A stretch of DNA of 17,676 nucleotides from Deltaproteobacteria bacterium (GCA_030594025.1 JAUVFY010000006.1:1-17676); one strand, 5' to 3'; positions 7,189 to 14,386 are shown, counted from the stretch's first letter. Program-made: numbers and translations. The notes: a model not told the origin generated them from the sequence alone.

Positions 7189-7959
7189 CTACAGTAAGGC
7201 GGACGTCATGAGGTAGTTGAAAGCGAGTATGAGAACGCAACCGAGAACGACCGCGTTCGTCGCCGCCTTTCCAACACCCTCCGCCCCCCCGGTGGTGTAA
7301 AAACCATGATAGCATGCCGTAAGCGAAATTATAAGGCCGAACACGATGGACTTGTAAAGACCGTAGAAGAGGTCCTCCACATTTACGAAGTCCATGGTCC
7401 TGCCCATGTACACGCCGGGGTTTATGTCCAAGAGATGCACCCCCACGAAGTATCCTCCCACGACCCCGACGAAGTCCGTGATGACCGTCAGGAAGGGCAG
7501 CATCAATACACCGGCTAAGATCCTCGGCACCACGAGGTGCTTTATGGGGTTCACACCCATGGTATGGAGGGCGTCTATCTGCTCGGTGACGCGCATGGTG
7601 CCCAGCTCGGTAGCCATGGCCGAGCCCGCCCTCCCGGAGACCATAAGCCCGGTAAGGACGGGGCCGAGTTCCCTTGCCATGCTCAAGGCAACGGTGGGCC
7701 CGACGAGGCTTTCCGCTCCGAACCTCTTCAATGCGTTAAAACTCTGGTACGCGAGGACCATCCCGGTAAAAGACCCGGTGAGTACTACCACAAACAGGCT
7801 CTTCACGCCCACGAACTCCATCTGCTTGAAGATATTGCGAAACTTTATGGGCGGGGTAAAGGCGTAGATTGAGGCGTGGAAGAGCATGAGGGCCATAAGG
7901 CCCGTGTTCGTGACGAGAGCCCCGGCCATCTTGCCCAATCTTTCGAGAAGCTCCCTCAT
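7189..7959 (-). CDS. mlaE: Mla phospholipid transporter permease
   Basis: This is the integral inner-membrane permease of the Mla/MCE transporter. Its 256 residues contain an amphipathic N-terminal helix and about five hydrophobic segments. The family hallmark is a cytoplasmic coupling region reading MRVTEQIDALHTMGVNPIKH and then LVVPR, next to SMARELGPVLTGLMVSGRAGS. The ATG overlaps the alr stop codon as ATGA, indicating translational coupling. No mlaB (STAS) or mlaC (periplasmic carrier) gene follows. The cassette is E-F-D only, which fits a barrel-fused MlaD that would not need a soluble shuttle (inference). Confidence 0.95.
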   Translation of the reverse strand: MRELLERLGKMAGALVTNTGLMALMLFHASIYAFTPPIKFRNIFKQMEFVGVKSLFVVVLTGSFTGMVLAYQSFNALKRFGAESLVGPTVALSMARELGPVLTGLMVSGRAGSAMATELGTMRVTEQIDALHTMGVNPIKHLVVPRILAGVLMLPFLTVITDFVGVVGGYFVGVHLLDINPGVYMGRTMDFVNVEDLFYGLYKSIVFGLIISLTACYHGFYTTGGAEGVGKAATNAVVLGCVLILAFNYLMTSALL

Positions 7960-9074
7960 ACTACTAACCTCGGGACCCTTTGAGAGATGTTGCAGAATAT
8001 CTCGTAGGGCACGGTGCCGGCCTTCTCGGCTACCTCCTCTACGGTTATTTCATCTTCGCCCTGTGCACCTATTATAACGACCCTGTCGCCCACGCTCACA
8101 CCCTCTATGTCGGTTACGTCCACCATCGTCAGGTCCATGCAGACAAGCCCCACGATGGGCGCCCTCTTGCCCCTTACCAGGACATGACCCTCGTTAGAAG
8201 AAAGGCTCCTCGGCACGCCGTCGCCGTAACCCATGGGCAAAGTGGCGATCATGCTTTCTCGCCTGGTTACGAAAGTCCTCGAGTAGCTCACGGGGAAACC
8301 CGCAGCGACATGGTTCAGCTGCAGTATCTGGGTCCTTATACTCATTACGGGTTTCAGGTTTATCATCTTCTTGAATCTCGGGGCCGGATAGGAGCCGTAG
8401 AGCATAAGGCCGGGCCTTATGAGGTTGAAGTGGGATTCCGGGGAGTCCACTATGGCCGCGCTGTTGCCCATGTGTATCAAGGGGGGATCGTATCCCAGGC
8501 CCTGGATAATCCCAAGGACCTTCAAGAAAAGGTCGAGCTGCTTGCGTGAAAAATCCTTGTCCGCATTATCCATTTCGGCGAAATGCGACATCACCCCTTC
8601 CACCTCAAGAGATCCATATGCCTTGAATTCCTGGAAAAAGTTGACTATCCGGCGCGAAAGCAGCCCCAGGCGCCCCATGCCGGTATCTATCTTTATGTGT
8701 ACTTTTTTCCTGGTCCCGGTCTTCTCGGCTTGAGCGTTAACAAGGAGCGCCGTTTCCAGGTCCCATACGACCGGGGTGAGCTCATAATCAAAGACCTCTT
8801 TTATCTGGTCCGGATAAACCCCGCCGAGGAGCACTATGGGGTTCTTTATGCCCCCTTTCCTGAGCTTCACCCCTTCTTCGGAGACGGCCACACCGAAGTA
8901 CTCACAGCCCAGTGCTTCAAGTGTCCTTGAAACTTCAACGTCGCCGTGCCCGTAGGCATTAGCCTTGACCACGGCCATGAACATCGTCCCGGAAGAGACC
9001 CTTTTTCGAAGCTCCTGGTAGTTATGTTTAAGCGCGGCTCTGTCTATGAGCGCCACGGTGGGCCTGTTCCCCAA
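7956..9074 (-). CDS. alr: Alanine racemase (PLP-dependent)
   Basis: The enzyme interconverts L- and D-alanine for peptidoglycan. I chose TTG at 9074. GGGAGG lies exactly 6 bases upstream, the protein then begins MGNRPTVALIDRAALKHNY as family members do, and its 372 residues match the usual length. An in-frame ATG at 9116 would add 14 residues, but it has no ribosome site and lies only 2-3 bases after the predicted transcription start. In TTG numbering, K37 in VVKANAYGHGD is the PLP lysine, and Y264 in PVSYSRTF is the second catalytic base. Also visible are KIDTGMGRLG and RPGLMLYG. It is the first gene of the operon with mlaEFD, and its stop overlaps the mlaE start by ATGA. Confidence 0.95.
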   Translation of the reverse strand: MGNRPTVALIDRAALKHNYQELRKRVSSGTMFMAVVKANAYGHGDVEVSRTLEALGCEYFGVAVSEEGVKLRKGGIKNPIVLLGGVYPDQIKEVFDYELTPVVWDLETALLVNAQAEKTGTRKKVHIKIDTGMGRLGLLSRRIVNFFQEFKAYGSLEVEGVMSHFAEMDNADKDFSRKQLDLFLKVLGIIQGLGYDPPLIHMGNSAAIVDSPESHFNLIRPGLMLYGSYPAPRFKKMINLKPVMSIRTQILQLNHVAAGFPVSYSRTFVTRRESMIATLPMGYGDGVPRSLSSNEGHVLVRGKRAPIVGLVCMDLTMVDVTDIEGVSVGDRVVIIGAQGEDEITVEEVAEKAGTVPYEIFCNISQRVPRLVV

Positions 9075-9124
9075 AACGGACCTCCCAATAGGAAAAATCA
9101 AGCTAAACTCATACACTAAATAGC

Positions 9125-9133
9125 ATTATACCA
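9125..9133 (-). promoter_or_regulatory. Extended -10 promoter of alr-mlaEFD
   Basis: On the minus strand the sequence reads TGGTATAAT, a perfect -10 hexamer with the TG extension. Only a weak -35 (TTTTCC, 16 bases upstream, 9147-9152) is present, which extended -10 promoters tolerate. The predicted start near 9118 gives a leader of about 44 bases to the TTG start of alr. Confidence 0.6.
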
Positions 9134-9235
9134 TTGTCATGTAAAGGGAAAATTGGAATGGAGTGAAGCGCGGTCACGCGCGCAATGAAGTTTTTATCTT
9201 TTTATCTTTTGTGAGCGGAAAGAGAATGAAATTGG

Positions 9236-10039
9236 TCAGTTTCTGGCCTGAAGCGCAAGCTGTGGGGAGTGCTTCGCGGAGAGGGTCTTCTGGAGTTTTT
9301 TAATCGCCGCGGACTCTATCTGGCGGACCCTTTCCCTGGTAACTCCGAGGCTCTCGCCGATTGAGTTGAGGCTCTCTGGCTCCTCCGCCATGACCCTTTT
9401 TTCTATTACATACTTTTCCTTTTCGTTCAAAAGCGCTAACGCGTTTTTGACGTCACCTTTTACGATAGAGTTCTCTTCGGCTTCAGCTAAAACCTCCTCC
9501 TGCCCGGCCTTCAGGTCCCCGAGCGAGTCGAGATGGGTCGCCTCGTCGTCGTCGCCGAGAGGGGTGTCGAGGGAAAGGTCAGTTTGGTAAAGGTCTTCTG
9601 CGCGCCCGGCAATGCCGGGTGTGGGCTCATTCGAAGTTGCCTGCCTGTAGAAAAGGCGCTTTTTAAGGGCCCTGGAGTTCCTTCTTACAAGAGACTTCGT
9701 CCTGATTATAAAATCCTGGATAAAGGACCTTATCCACCATACGGCATATGTTATAAGACGCACTCCCTTGTAGGGGTTGAATTTTTTAACCGCCGTCATG
9801 AGCCCCAGGTTGCCCTCCTGAATGAGGTCCCTCAGGCTGCAGCCGTAGTTACGGTACTCGTAGGCTATCTTTACAACGAACCTCAGGTTAGAGGTTACGA
9901 GCTTGTGGGCGGCATCCAGGTCCTTTGTCTCGTTATAGCTAAGAGCGAGCTCGTGCTCCTCCTCCTTCGTAAGGACCGGGAAGCGGTTTATCTCCGCCAT
10001 ATATGTATCGAGCGTGTCCGAAAGTACTGGTAGACTCAT
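9236..10039 (-). CDS. rpoH: RpoH-like (sigma-32 type) alternative sigma factor
   Basis: This sigma-70-family factor would direct RNA polymerase to stress (heat-shock) promoters. Its 267 residues lack the long N-terminal region 1 of housekeeping sigmas. Region 2 covers about 42-118, including SNLRFVVKIAYEYRNYG, DLIQEGNLGLMTAVKKFNPY and LITYAVWWIRSFIQDFI. Region 4 has the helix-turn-helix SIGESLGVTRERVRQIES (226-243). At the place of the RpoH box (QRKLFFNLR in E. coli) it reads KKRLFYRQA (126-134), so the box is only partly kept. GGAGGG lies 10 bases before ATG. A strong promoter and a CIRCE operator precede it, which supports a heat-shock role. The exact subgroup of sigma factor is less certain than the family. 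Confidence 0.88.
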   Translation of the reverse strand: MSLPVLSDTLDTYMAEINRFPVLTKEEEHELALSYNETKDLDAAHKLVTSNLRFVVKIAYEYRNYGCSLRDLIQEGNLGLMTAVKKFNPYKGVRLITYAVWWIRSFIQDFIIRTKSLVRRNSRALKKRLFYRQATSNEPTPGIAGRAEDLYQTDLSLDTPLGDDDEATHLDSLGDLKAGQEEVLAEAEENSIVKGDVKNALALLNEKEKYVIEKRVMAEEPESLNSIGESLGVTRERVRQIESAAIKKLQKTLSAKHSPQLALQARN

Positions 10040-10059
10040 CTTTTAGTTGCCCTCCAGTA

Positions 10060-10086
10060 TTAGCACTCCTGATTTGAGAGTGCTAA
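10060..10086 (-). promoter_or_regulatory. CIRCE operator (HrcA binding site) of the sigma factor gene
   Basis: A perfect inverted repeat, TTAGCACTC (10060-10068), nine bases, GAGTGCTAA (10078-10086), matches the full CIRCE consensus. It begins one base downstream of the -10 box and covers the predicted start point, so the HrcA repressor would block initiation. hrcA itself is not in the window. Confidence 0.93.
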
Positions 10087-10087
10087 T

Positions 10088-10116
10088 ATTTTACAGCCAA
10101 ATCGGCGAAATGTCAA
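10088..10116 (-). promoter_or_regulatory. Sigma-70 promoter of the rpoH-like gene
   Basis: The minus strand carries TTGACA (10111-10116), a 17-base spacer, then TAAAAT (10088-10093). The -35 is perfect, five of six -10 bases match, and the spacing is optimal. The start point would fall inside the CIRCE element, about 40 bases before the ATG. Confidence 0.88.
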
Positions 10117-10137
10117 CAAAATCGCAGGGTTTCGCAT

Positions 10138-10176
10138 AAACAAAGACCAGGGACGCAGTCCTTTGCAGGTCCCCGG
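10138..10176 (-). terminator. Probable terminator after atpE
   Basis: On the minus strand an 8-base stem, CCGGGGAC (10169-10176) with GTCCCTGG (10147-10154, one G-U pair), is followed by TCTTTGTTT. The U-tract is interrupted, so strength is uncertain. Its position between atpE and the rpoH promoter fits the end of the ATP synthase transcript. Confidence 0.5.
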
Positions 10177-10199
10177 TCCGGGTTTTTAAACCCCCTGGA

Positions 10200-10541
10200 T
10201 TACATGAAGCCACCCGCAAACTGGAACAGAAGTATCAATGATACGATCAGTGCATAGATGGTGAGCGATTCCATGAAGGCGAGACCGAGCAGCATCGTGG
10301 TTAAAAGTTTGCCCGACGCACCGGGGTTCCTCGCCATCCCCTCGCAGGCCCCCCTGACGGCATTGCCCTGGCCCAGGCCCGGACCGAAGGTCCCGAGACC
10401 GATGCCGAGGCCTGCGGCAAGGAATATGGCCGCAAGCACGATGCTGTTTCCTGCTGAACCGCCCTCCTCGGCTGCCCAGGCCGCGGTAGTTCCGGATAGG
10501 AGGACCACCAGGCTTATTAATCCAACAATTAACCTTCTCAT
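10200..10541 (-). CDS. atpE: ATP synthase Fo subunit c
   Basis: This is the rotor-ring proteolipid of F-type ATP synthase. The start is the ATG at 10541, preceded by AGGAGGTG and five bases. An upstream in-frame ATG at 10589 lacks a ribosome site. The 113-residue product has an N-terminal signal-like helix (1-24, ending TTAAWAAEE), then two transmembrane hairpin helices joined by the loop RNPG (71-74), and the essential carboxylate E91 in MESLTIYA. Ordinary c subunits are about 75-90 residues, so the extra length is the leader. Q58 in GPGLGQGNA, E91, S92 and Y96 match residues that bind Na+ in Ilyobacter-type rings. An 81-base gap with a small hairpin (10565-10577) separates it from atpB. Confidence 0.95.
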   Translation of the reverse strand: MRRLIVGLISLVVLLSGTTAAWAAEEGGSAGNSIVLAAIFLAAGLGIGLGTFGPGLGQGNAVRGACEGMARNPGASGKLLTTMLLGLAFMESLTIYALIVSLILLFQFAGGFM

Positions 10542-10622
10542 TATGTCACCTCCTGATAGTTTAAGGGTAAAAAACCCGCGTTTCGTCATGCAAAAATCTG
10601 ACCCCGATTCGTTAAAGACTTA

Positions 10623-11279
10623 TCAGTGCGCCTCCTCGAGCGCGCCCCCTATATAGGCGGTTGCAAGCAGTGCGAATACGAATGCCTGTATGATGACCAC
10701 AAGTACACCGAGTGCCGTTACTACTGCCAGCAGAGGATAGGTATAGGGCATAAGTAAAAGGAGCACCAGCACCATCAGTTCGTGCCCCATCATGTTTCCA
10801 AAAAGACGCATGGAAAGGGATACGGGCCTTGCCAGGTGCCCGATGAGCTCTATGGGTACCATAATCGGCGCAAGCCACCACACCGGGCCGACAAAGTGCT
10901 TTAGATACCCTATCCCGTGCTCCCTTAGTCCTATGATGTGGGTAGTAACGAACACTATAAGTGCGAGGCCGAGAGTAGTGTTGAGGTTCGCCGTAGGGGG
11001 CGCCAGCCCGGGGATGAGCCCGAGTGCATTGGATATAAGGATGAATATAAAGAAGGTCAATATCAATGGTACGAACTTCCGGCCCCTTTCGCCCATGACT
11101 TCTTCGGCGAGCCCCGCGAAAGTCTCAAAGATGAGTTCAACTATGGATTGGACCTTGCCCGGGACGAGTTCCAGCTTGCCCTTGATGACGTAGGAGAAGA
11201 TACAGAGACCTATGCTCACATAGAGCATTAACGCCGTATGTACCTCGAGGCCGAAGGTCGGAAGAATGGTGTGCAGCAT
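10623..11279 (-). CDS. atpB: ATP synthase Fo subunit a
   Basis: This is the static ion channel of Fo, at the interface with the c-ring. Its 218 residues (short for the family) contain about five hydrophobic segments. The hallmark is the stator arginine in VSLSMRLFGNMMGHELM. Also typical are FFIFILISNALGLIPG and the C-terminal VIIQAFVFALLATAYIGGA. The stop of atpI and the ATG of atpB abut (TAAATG), with GAGGG just upstream, so translation is probably coupled. The genes for subunit b and F1 are not in the window, pointing to a split ATP synthase operon. Confidence 0.96.
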   Translation of the reverse strand: MLHTILPTFGLEVHTALMLYVSIGLCIFSYVIKGKLELVPGKVQSIVELIFETFAGLAEEVMGERGRKFVPLILTFFIFILISNALGLIPGLAPPTANLNTTLGLALIVFVTTHIIGLREHGIGYLKHFVGPVWWLAPIMVPIELIGHLARPVSLSMRLFGNMMGHELMVLVLLLLMPYTYPLLAVVTALGVLVVIIQAFVFALLATAYIGGALEEAH

Positions 11280-11702
11280 TTATTGTCCCTCTCTTTGCAA
11301 TGAGGGGTTAAATGGTTCCCCTCTTACCACCAATAACATCGTTGTGATTGTGAGGAAAAGGCTTCCCACGAAGCCCATAAGTAGAGCCCAAGGGTTTACC
11401 AATGTCTTCGAGACCAGAACAGCCATAACCATTGCGGTAAGAGCAAACCGTAGGAAGTAGCGTGTTGCCACAAAGGTATTTACCTTTTCTGGCGCCATTG
11501 AAATGCCAGTTCGGGCTATCCGCAAGCAAAGGTACTGGTTAAGGACTCCGATAAGCAAGCCCAGTGAAAAGCCCGTGGCAACACCGTTCGATATAATGGT
11601 GCATGCCACAAAAGCCCCGATGCCTATGAGCAGATTTAAAAGCCCGACCCTTAAGACCTTTGTAAGTATTGCCGGTTCTGCCTGTCCTATTCTAAAAGCC
11701 AT
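11280..11702 (-). CDS. atpI: ATP synthase accessory protein I (AtpI family)
   Basis: This is a small 140-residue membrane protein with four hydrophobic segments (about 19-37, 42-62, 81-98, 104-126). The third and fourth read RFALTAMVMAVLVSKT and MGFVGSLFLTITTMLLVVRG. Size, topology and position between atpZ and atpB identify it as the AtpI family, which assists c-ring assembly or Mg2+ supply in some bacteria. AtpI sequences diverge strongly, so the call rests on context as much as sequence. Its start overlaps the end of atpZ by 11 bases and its stop touches the atpB start. Confidence 0.82.
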   Translation of the reverse strand: MAFRIGQAEPAILTKVLRVGLLNLLIGIGAFVACTIISNGVATGFSLGLLIGVLNQYLCLRIARTGISMAPEKVNTFVATRYFLRFALTAMVMAVLVSKTLVNPWALLMGFVGSLFLTITTMLLVVRGEPFNPSLQREGQ

Positions 11703-11907
11703 ATTTTTTTACAGTGGTATAGATATTCCAGAAACCCGCCGCAATGCCCAGGATTAAGAATACTATCATAAGCCAGGGCTCCGTGCCGAAGACACTGTCC
11801 AGGTAAATGCCTGCCACGAGCCCGAGGAAGGTGGCGACCACCAACGCTATGCCCATGGAGGCGAGCATGGCGAGCCCTTTAAACCTTGCTTTGTCCTTTT
11901 TATCCAA
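11692..11907 (-). CDS. atpZ: ATP synthase accessory protein AtpZ/AtpQ family
   Basis: This 71-residue protein has two transmembrane helices, GLAMLASMGIALVVATFLGL (11-30) and WLMIVFLILGIAAGFWNIY (45-63), joined by a short loop containing YLDSVFGTEP. The pattern GxYLD...GxxPW...lGxxaGfxn is that of the F0F1-ATPase gene 1 family (AtpZ, or AtpQ in N-ATPases). It is encoded first in the Fo cluster. The start is TTG at 11907. The ribosome site is weak (GGGAC upstream), and an internal ATG at codon 14 is a less likely alternative because it would remove part of the first helix. Confidence 0.82.
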   Translation of the reverse strand: MDKKDKARFKGLAMLASMGIALVVATFLGLVAGIYLDSVFGTEPWLMIVFLILGIAAGFWNIYTTVKKYGF

Positions 11908-11941
11908 CTTCAGGTCCCGGCCCGGAATAAAACAATTGATT

Positions 11942-11971
11942 TTTATAACACAGGAGGCCGCTGGGAGTCAA
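11942..11971 (-). promoter_or_regulatory. Promoter of the atpZIBE operon
   Basis: The minus strand carries TTGACT (11966-11971), an 18-base spacer and TATAAA (11942-11947), each five of six to consensus. It lies in the 130-base gap after purA, placing a start about 28 bases before atpZ. I see no strong terminator for purA in this gap, so some read-through is possible. Confidence 0.65.
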
Positions 11972-12037
11972 ATGTTTTTCTCTGAACCCGCTTTTCTTAA
12001 TGGGTTGTATCTCTGGTGGGACAGGTATCTACTGAAA

Positions 12038-13330
12038 CTAAGCGAAGGGGTTCTTTTTAATTATCGTCTCTTTTCTCTCCGCCCCCACCGACAGGATATT
12101 TATCTCCACACCCGTCGCCTCTTCGAGCTTTTTAACGTAGCCCTGTGCCTTAGGTGGCAGGTCGTCAAGAGTCCTTGCCCCGCTTATGGTTTTCTTCCAT
12201 CCGATCACGGTCTCATAGACGGGTTCGCATTTTTCGAGCACGCTGGCCTCGGTTGGGAAGGTTTTTAGTATTTGGCCCTTGTATTTATAGGCCGTGCATA
12301 TGTTTATCTCGTTAAGATTGTCCAGCACGTCGAGCTTCGTAAGCACGAGCTCGTCTATGCCGTTAATGCGTACCGAGTACCTTGCGGCCACCGCATCGAA
12401 CCAGCCGCACCTCCTGGGCCTCCCCGTCGTGGCCCCGTACTCCTTTCCCAGGTCCCTCAATGCGTTCTCCATCTTTTCATCGAGCTCGGTGGGGAAGGGG
12501 CCCCCGCCGACCCTCGTCGTGTAAGCCTTTGTGACCCCCACGACGGTGTCTATCCTCGTCGGGCCAACCCCGCTCCCTGTGGCCGCCTCGCCGGCCACGG
12601 TGTTGCTCGATGTAACGTAAGGGTAGGTGCCGTGGTCCACGTCGAGGAGCGTGCCCTGGGCACCCTCGAAGAGTATGGATTTTTTGTCCTTGATAGCCTC
12701 GTTCAGGAATAAGGAGGTGTCCGTAATGTAGGGGCCTATCTTTTCCGCATACTCCATGTAATCGTTATAGATCTGGTGCATCTCGAAGCCCTCTTCTCTG
12801 AGAATGTTCCTTATGTAGTGGTTCTTATCTATGAGGTTTACCTTGAGCTTAGCCCTGAAGTCCTCCTCGTTCATGAGGTCACTCAACTTTATGCCGAACC
12901 GTGAGACCTTGTCCTCGTAAGCGGGGCCTATCCCCCTGCCGGTGGTGCCAATTCTACGGTCGCCCCTGAGCCTTTCCTTTGCCATGTCAAGTTTTTTGTG
13001 ATAGGGCATGATGAGGTGGGCGTCCTTGCTTACCAAGAGGTCCTGGTCCCTGAAAAAGCCCTTCTCCTTCAACATCTTTATCTCTTCGAGGAGCACATGG
13101 GGATCGACGACCACTCCGTTTCCTATGACGCAGGTCTTTCCGGCATGCAATATGCCCGAGGGGATAAGGTGAAGGATTATCTCCTCACCGTCGACGATAA
13201 CGGTGTGTCCCGCATTGTTCCCCCCCTGGAAGCGGACGACGATATCCGTATACTCCGTGAGTATGTCTACTATCTTGCCCTTGCCTTCGTCTCCCCACTG
13301 CGAGCCCACTATTACGACGTTTTTTGCCAT
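12038..13330 (-). CDS. purA: Adenylosuccinate synthetase
   Basis: The enzyme joins IMP and aspartate using GTP, the first committed step to AMP. Its 430 residues match the family. The N-terminal P-loop-like motif reads VGSQWGDEGKGK (8-19), with catalytic D14 and H42 (in GGNNAGHTV), equivalent to E. coli D13 and H41. Also present are GTTGRGIGPAYEDK, FEGAQGTLLDVDHGTYPYVT and TTGRPRRCGWFD. It begins one base after the hisZ stop (TGA-A-ATG), so the two are probably translated together. Confidence 0.97.
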   Translation of the reverse strand: MAKNVVIVGSQWGDEGKGKIVDILTEYTDIVVRFQGGNNAGHTVIVDGEEIILHLIPSGILHAGKTCVIGNGVVVDPHVLLEEIKMLKEKGFFRDQDLLVSKDAHLIMPYHKKLDMAKERLRGDRRIGTTGRGIGPAYEDKVSRFGIKLSDLMNEEDFRAKLKVNLIDKNHYIRNILREEGFEMHQIYNDYMEYAEKIGPYITDTSLFLNEAIKDKKSILFEGAQGTLLDVDHGTYPYVTSSNTVAGEAATGSGVGPTRIDTVVGVTKAYTTRVGGGPFPTELDEKMENALRDLGKEYGATTGRPRRCGWFDAVAARYSVRINGIDELVLTKLDVLDNLNEINICTAYKYKGQILKTFPTEASVLEKCEPVYETVIGWKKTISGARTLDDLPPKAQGYVKKLEEATGVEINILSVGAERKETIIKKNPFA

Positions 13331-13331
13331 T

Positions 13332-14333
13332 TCAGCCGCTCCTTTCGAGCACTGAGACTATGTTCTCGACGTCAAAGGCAAAACCCGTTGATGACGAGCG
13401 ATAGCCGTACTTTTCAAGGAGCGTGTCGTATCTTCCTCCTCCCAGGATGGGTTTGCCGATGCCTGATGCGAATCCCTCGAATATTATGCCCGTATAGTAG
13501 TCGAAACCGCGCACCTCGCCGAGGTCCACCGTAATGCTTTCGCTGTAGCCCTTGCGCTCTATTATCTCCAGTACGGCCCTGACGTTTTCAAGGGCCCCGC
13601 CCGTTAACTCGTCCGTACACAGGGCCTTCGCCTTCTTGATGACCTCCGCTTCTCCGTAAAAACCGGGCAAAGCGAGCAGCAACCTTTTGTCCTCTTTTTT
13701 AACCTTTTCCCCGAGACCTTCGAGAATGGATTCAAGCCCCGATTGGTCCTTTATCTCCACGGCTTCCTTGAGCCTTTTTCTATCGAACTCCTTTACGCTT
13801 AGCCTTTCCAGGACGGTCCTTACGAACCCCACATCGCCTATGTCGATTTTGAAGTCCTTTACACGGGCCGCCTTCATTGCCTCGATGGCCATCACTATCA
13901 TCTCGGCGTCTATCTCCGAAGAAGGCCCCTTGGAGATATACTCGGCCCCTATCTGAAGTATCTCCCTCGTTTTCCCACTCCTGGGGTCGAGGTGACGCAA
14001 GACGTTCTCGTTGTAGCAGAGCTTCTGCGGAAGCGGGTAGTCCCTCATCCGTGTAGCCGCCATCCGCGCTATCTGGGGGGTTATATCCGGCCTCAGGGCC
14101 ATGAGCCTTCCCGTCGAGGGGTCTATAAACTTAAAGACCTTTTCTTTTAGCCCGGGGCCCATGCCCAGGCCCAGTACATCCACGTACTCAAGCAGAGGCG
14201 TTATAACCCTTTTGAAGCCGTAGCTTGAAAACACCCCGAGTATGGCCGACTCTACCTCGCAGAACCTTTCGGCCTCCTCGGGCAGTATATCCCTGACACC
14301 CTGCGGGAGCGATATGGAAGGAGGTCCTTTCAT
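13332..14333 (-). CDS. hisZ: ATP phosphoribosyltransferase regulatory subunit
   Basis: This is a histidyl-tRNA-synthetase paralogue that binds short-form HisG and makes the first step of histidine synthesis responsive to histidine. Its 333 residues hold a class II synthetase core: PLLEYVDVLGLG (46-57), ALRPDITPQIARM (79-91), ENVLRHLD (109-116), GEVRGFDYYTGIIFEGF (272-288) and GGGRYDTLLEKYG (298-310). It ends without the anticodon-binding domain of true HisRS (about 420 residues), which separates it from hisS. hisG is not in the window. It lies between serA (53 bases upstream) and purA (1-base gap), with AAGG 7 bases before ATG. Confidence 0.93.
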   Translation of the reverse strand: MKGPPSISLPQGVRDILPEEAERFCEVESAILGVFSSYGFKRVITPLLEYVDVLGLGMGPGLKEKVFKFIDPSTGRLMALRPDITPQIARMAATRMRDYPLPQKLCYNENVLRHLDPRSGKTREILQIGAEYISKGPSSEIDAEMIVMAIEAMKAARVKDFKIDIGDVGFVRTVLERLSVKEFDRKRLKEAVEIKDQSGLESILEGLGEKVKKEDKRLLLALPGFYGEAEVIKKAKALCTDELTGGALENVRAVLEIIERKGYSESITVDLGEVRGFDYYTGIIFEGFASGIGKPILGGGRYDTLLEKYGYRSSSTGFAFDVENIVSVLERSG

Positions 14334-14386
14334 GGATACCTTTTAAAATGGTTCGTTAGCGGAAAAACTAAAACACAGGCGATTTA

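Noticed and set aside
6599..7216. Plus-strand open frame of 205 codons inside mlaF
   Set aside because: It is antisense to the ABC ATPase motifs, which are perfectly conserved on the minus strand. There is no independent evidence of coding.
9168..9210. GC-rich short inverted repeat (GCGCG around 9168-9183) and the tandem TTTTTATC repeat after it, considered as a terminator for the rpoH-like gene
   Set aside because: The stem is only about five pairs, and on the minus strand the T-rich part precedes rather than follows it. Not convincing as an intrinsic terminator.
12038..13330. Considered whether hisZ could be a histidyl-tRNA synthetase and purA part of a different operon
   Set aside because: The upstream protein is 333 residues with no anticodon-binding domain, and the 1-base spacing to purA shows they are one unit. 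hisZ is the better call.
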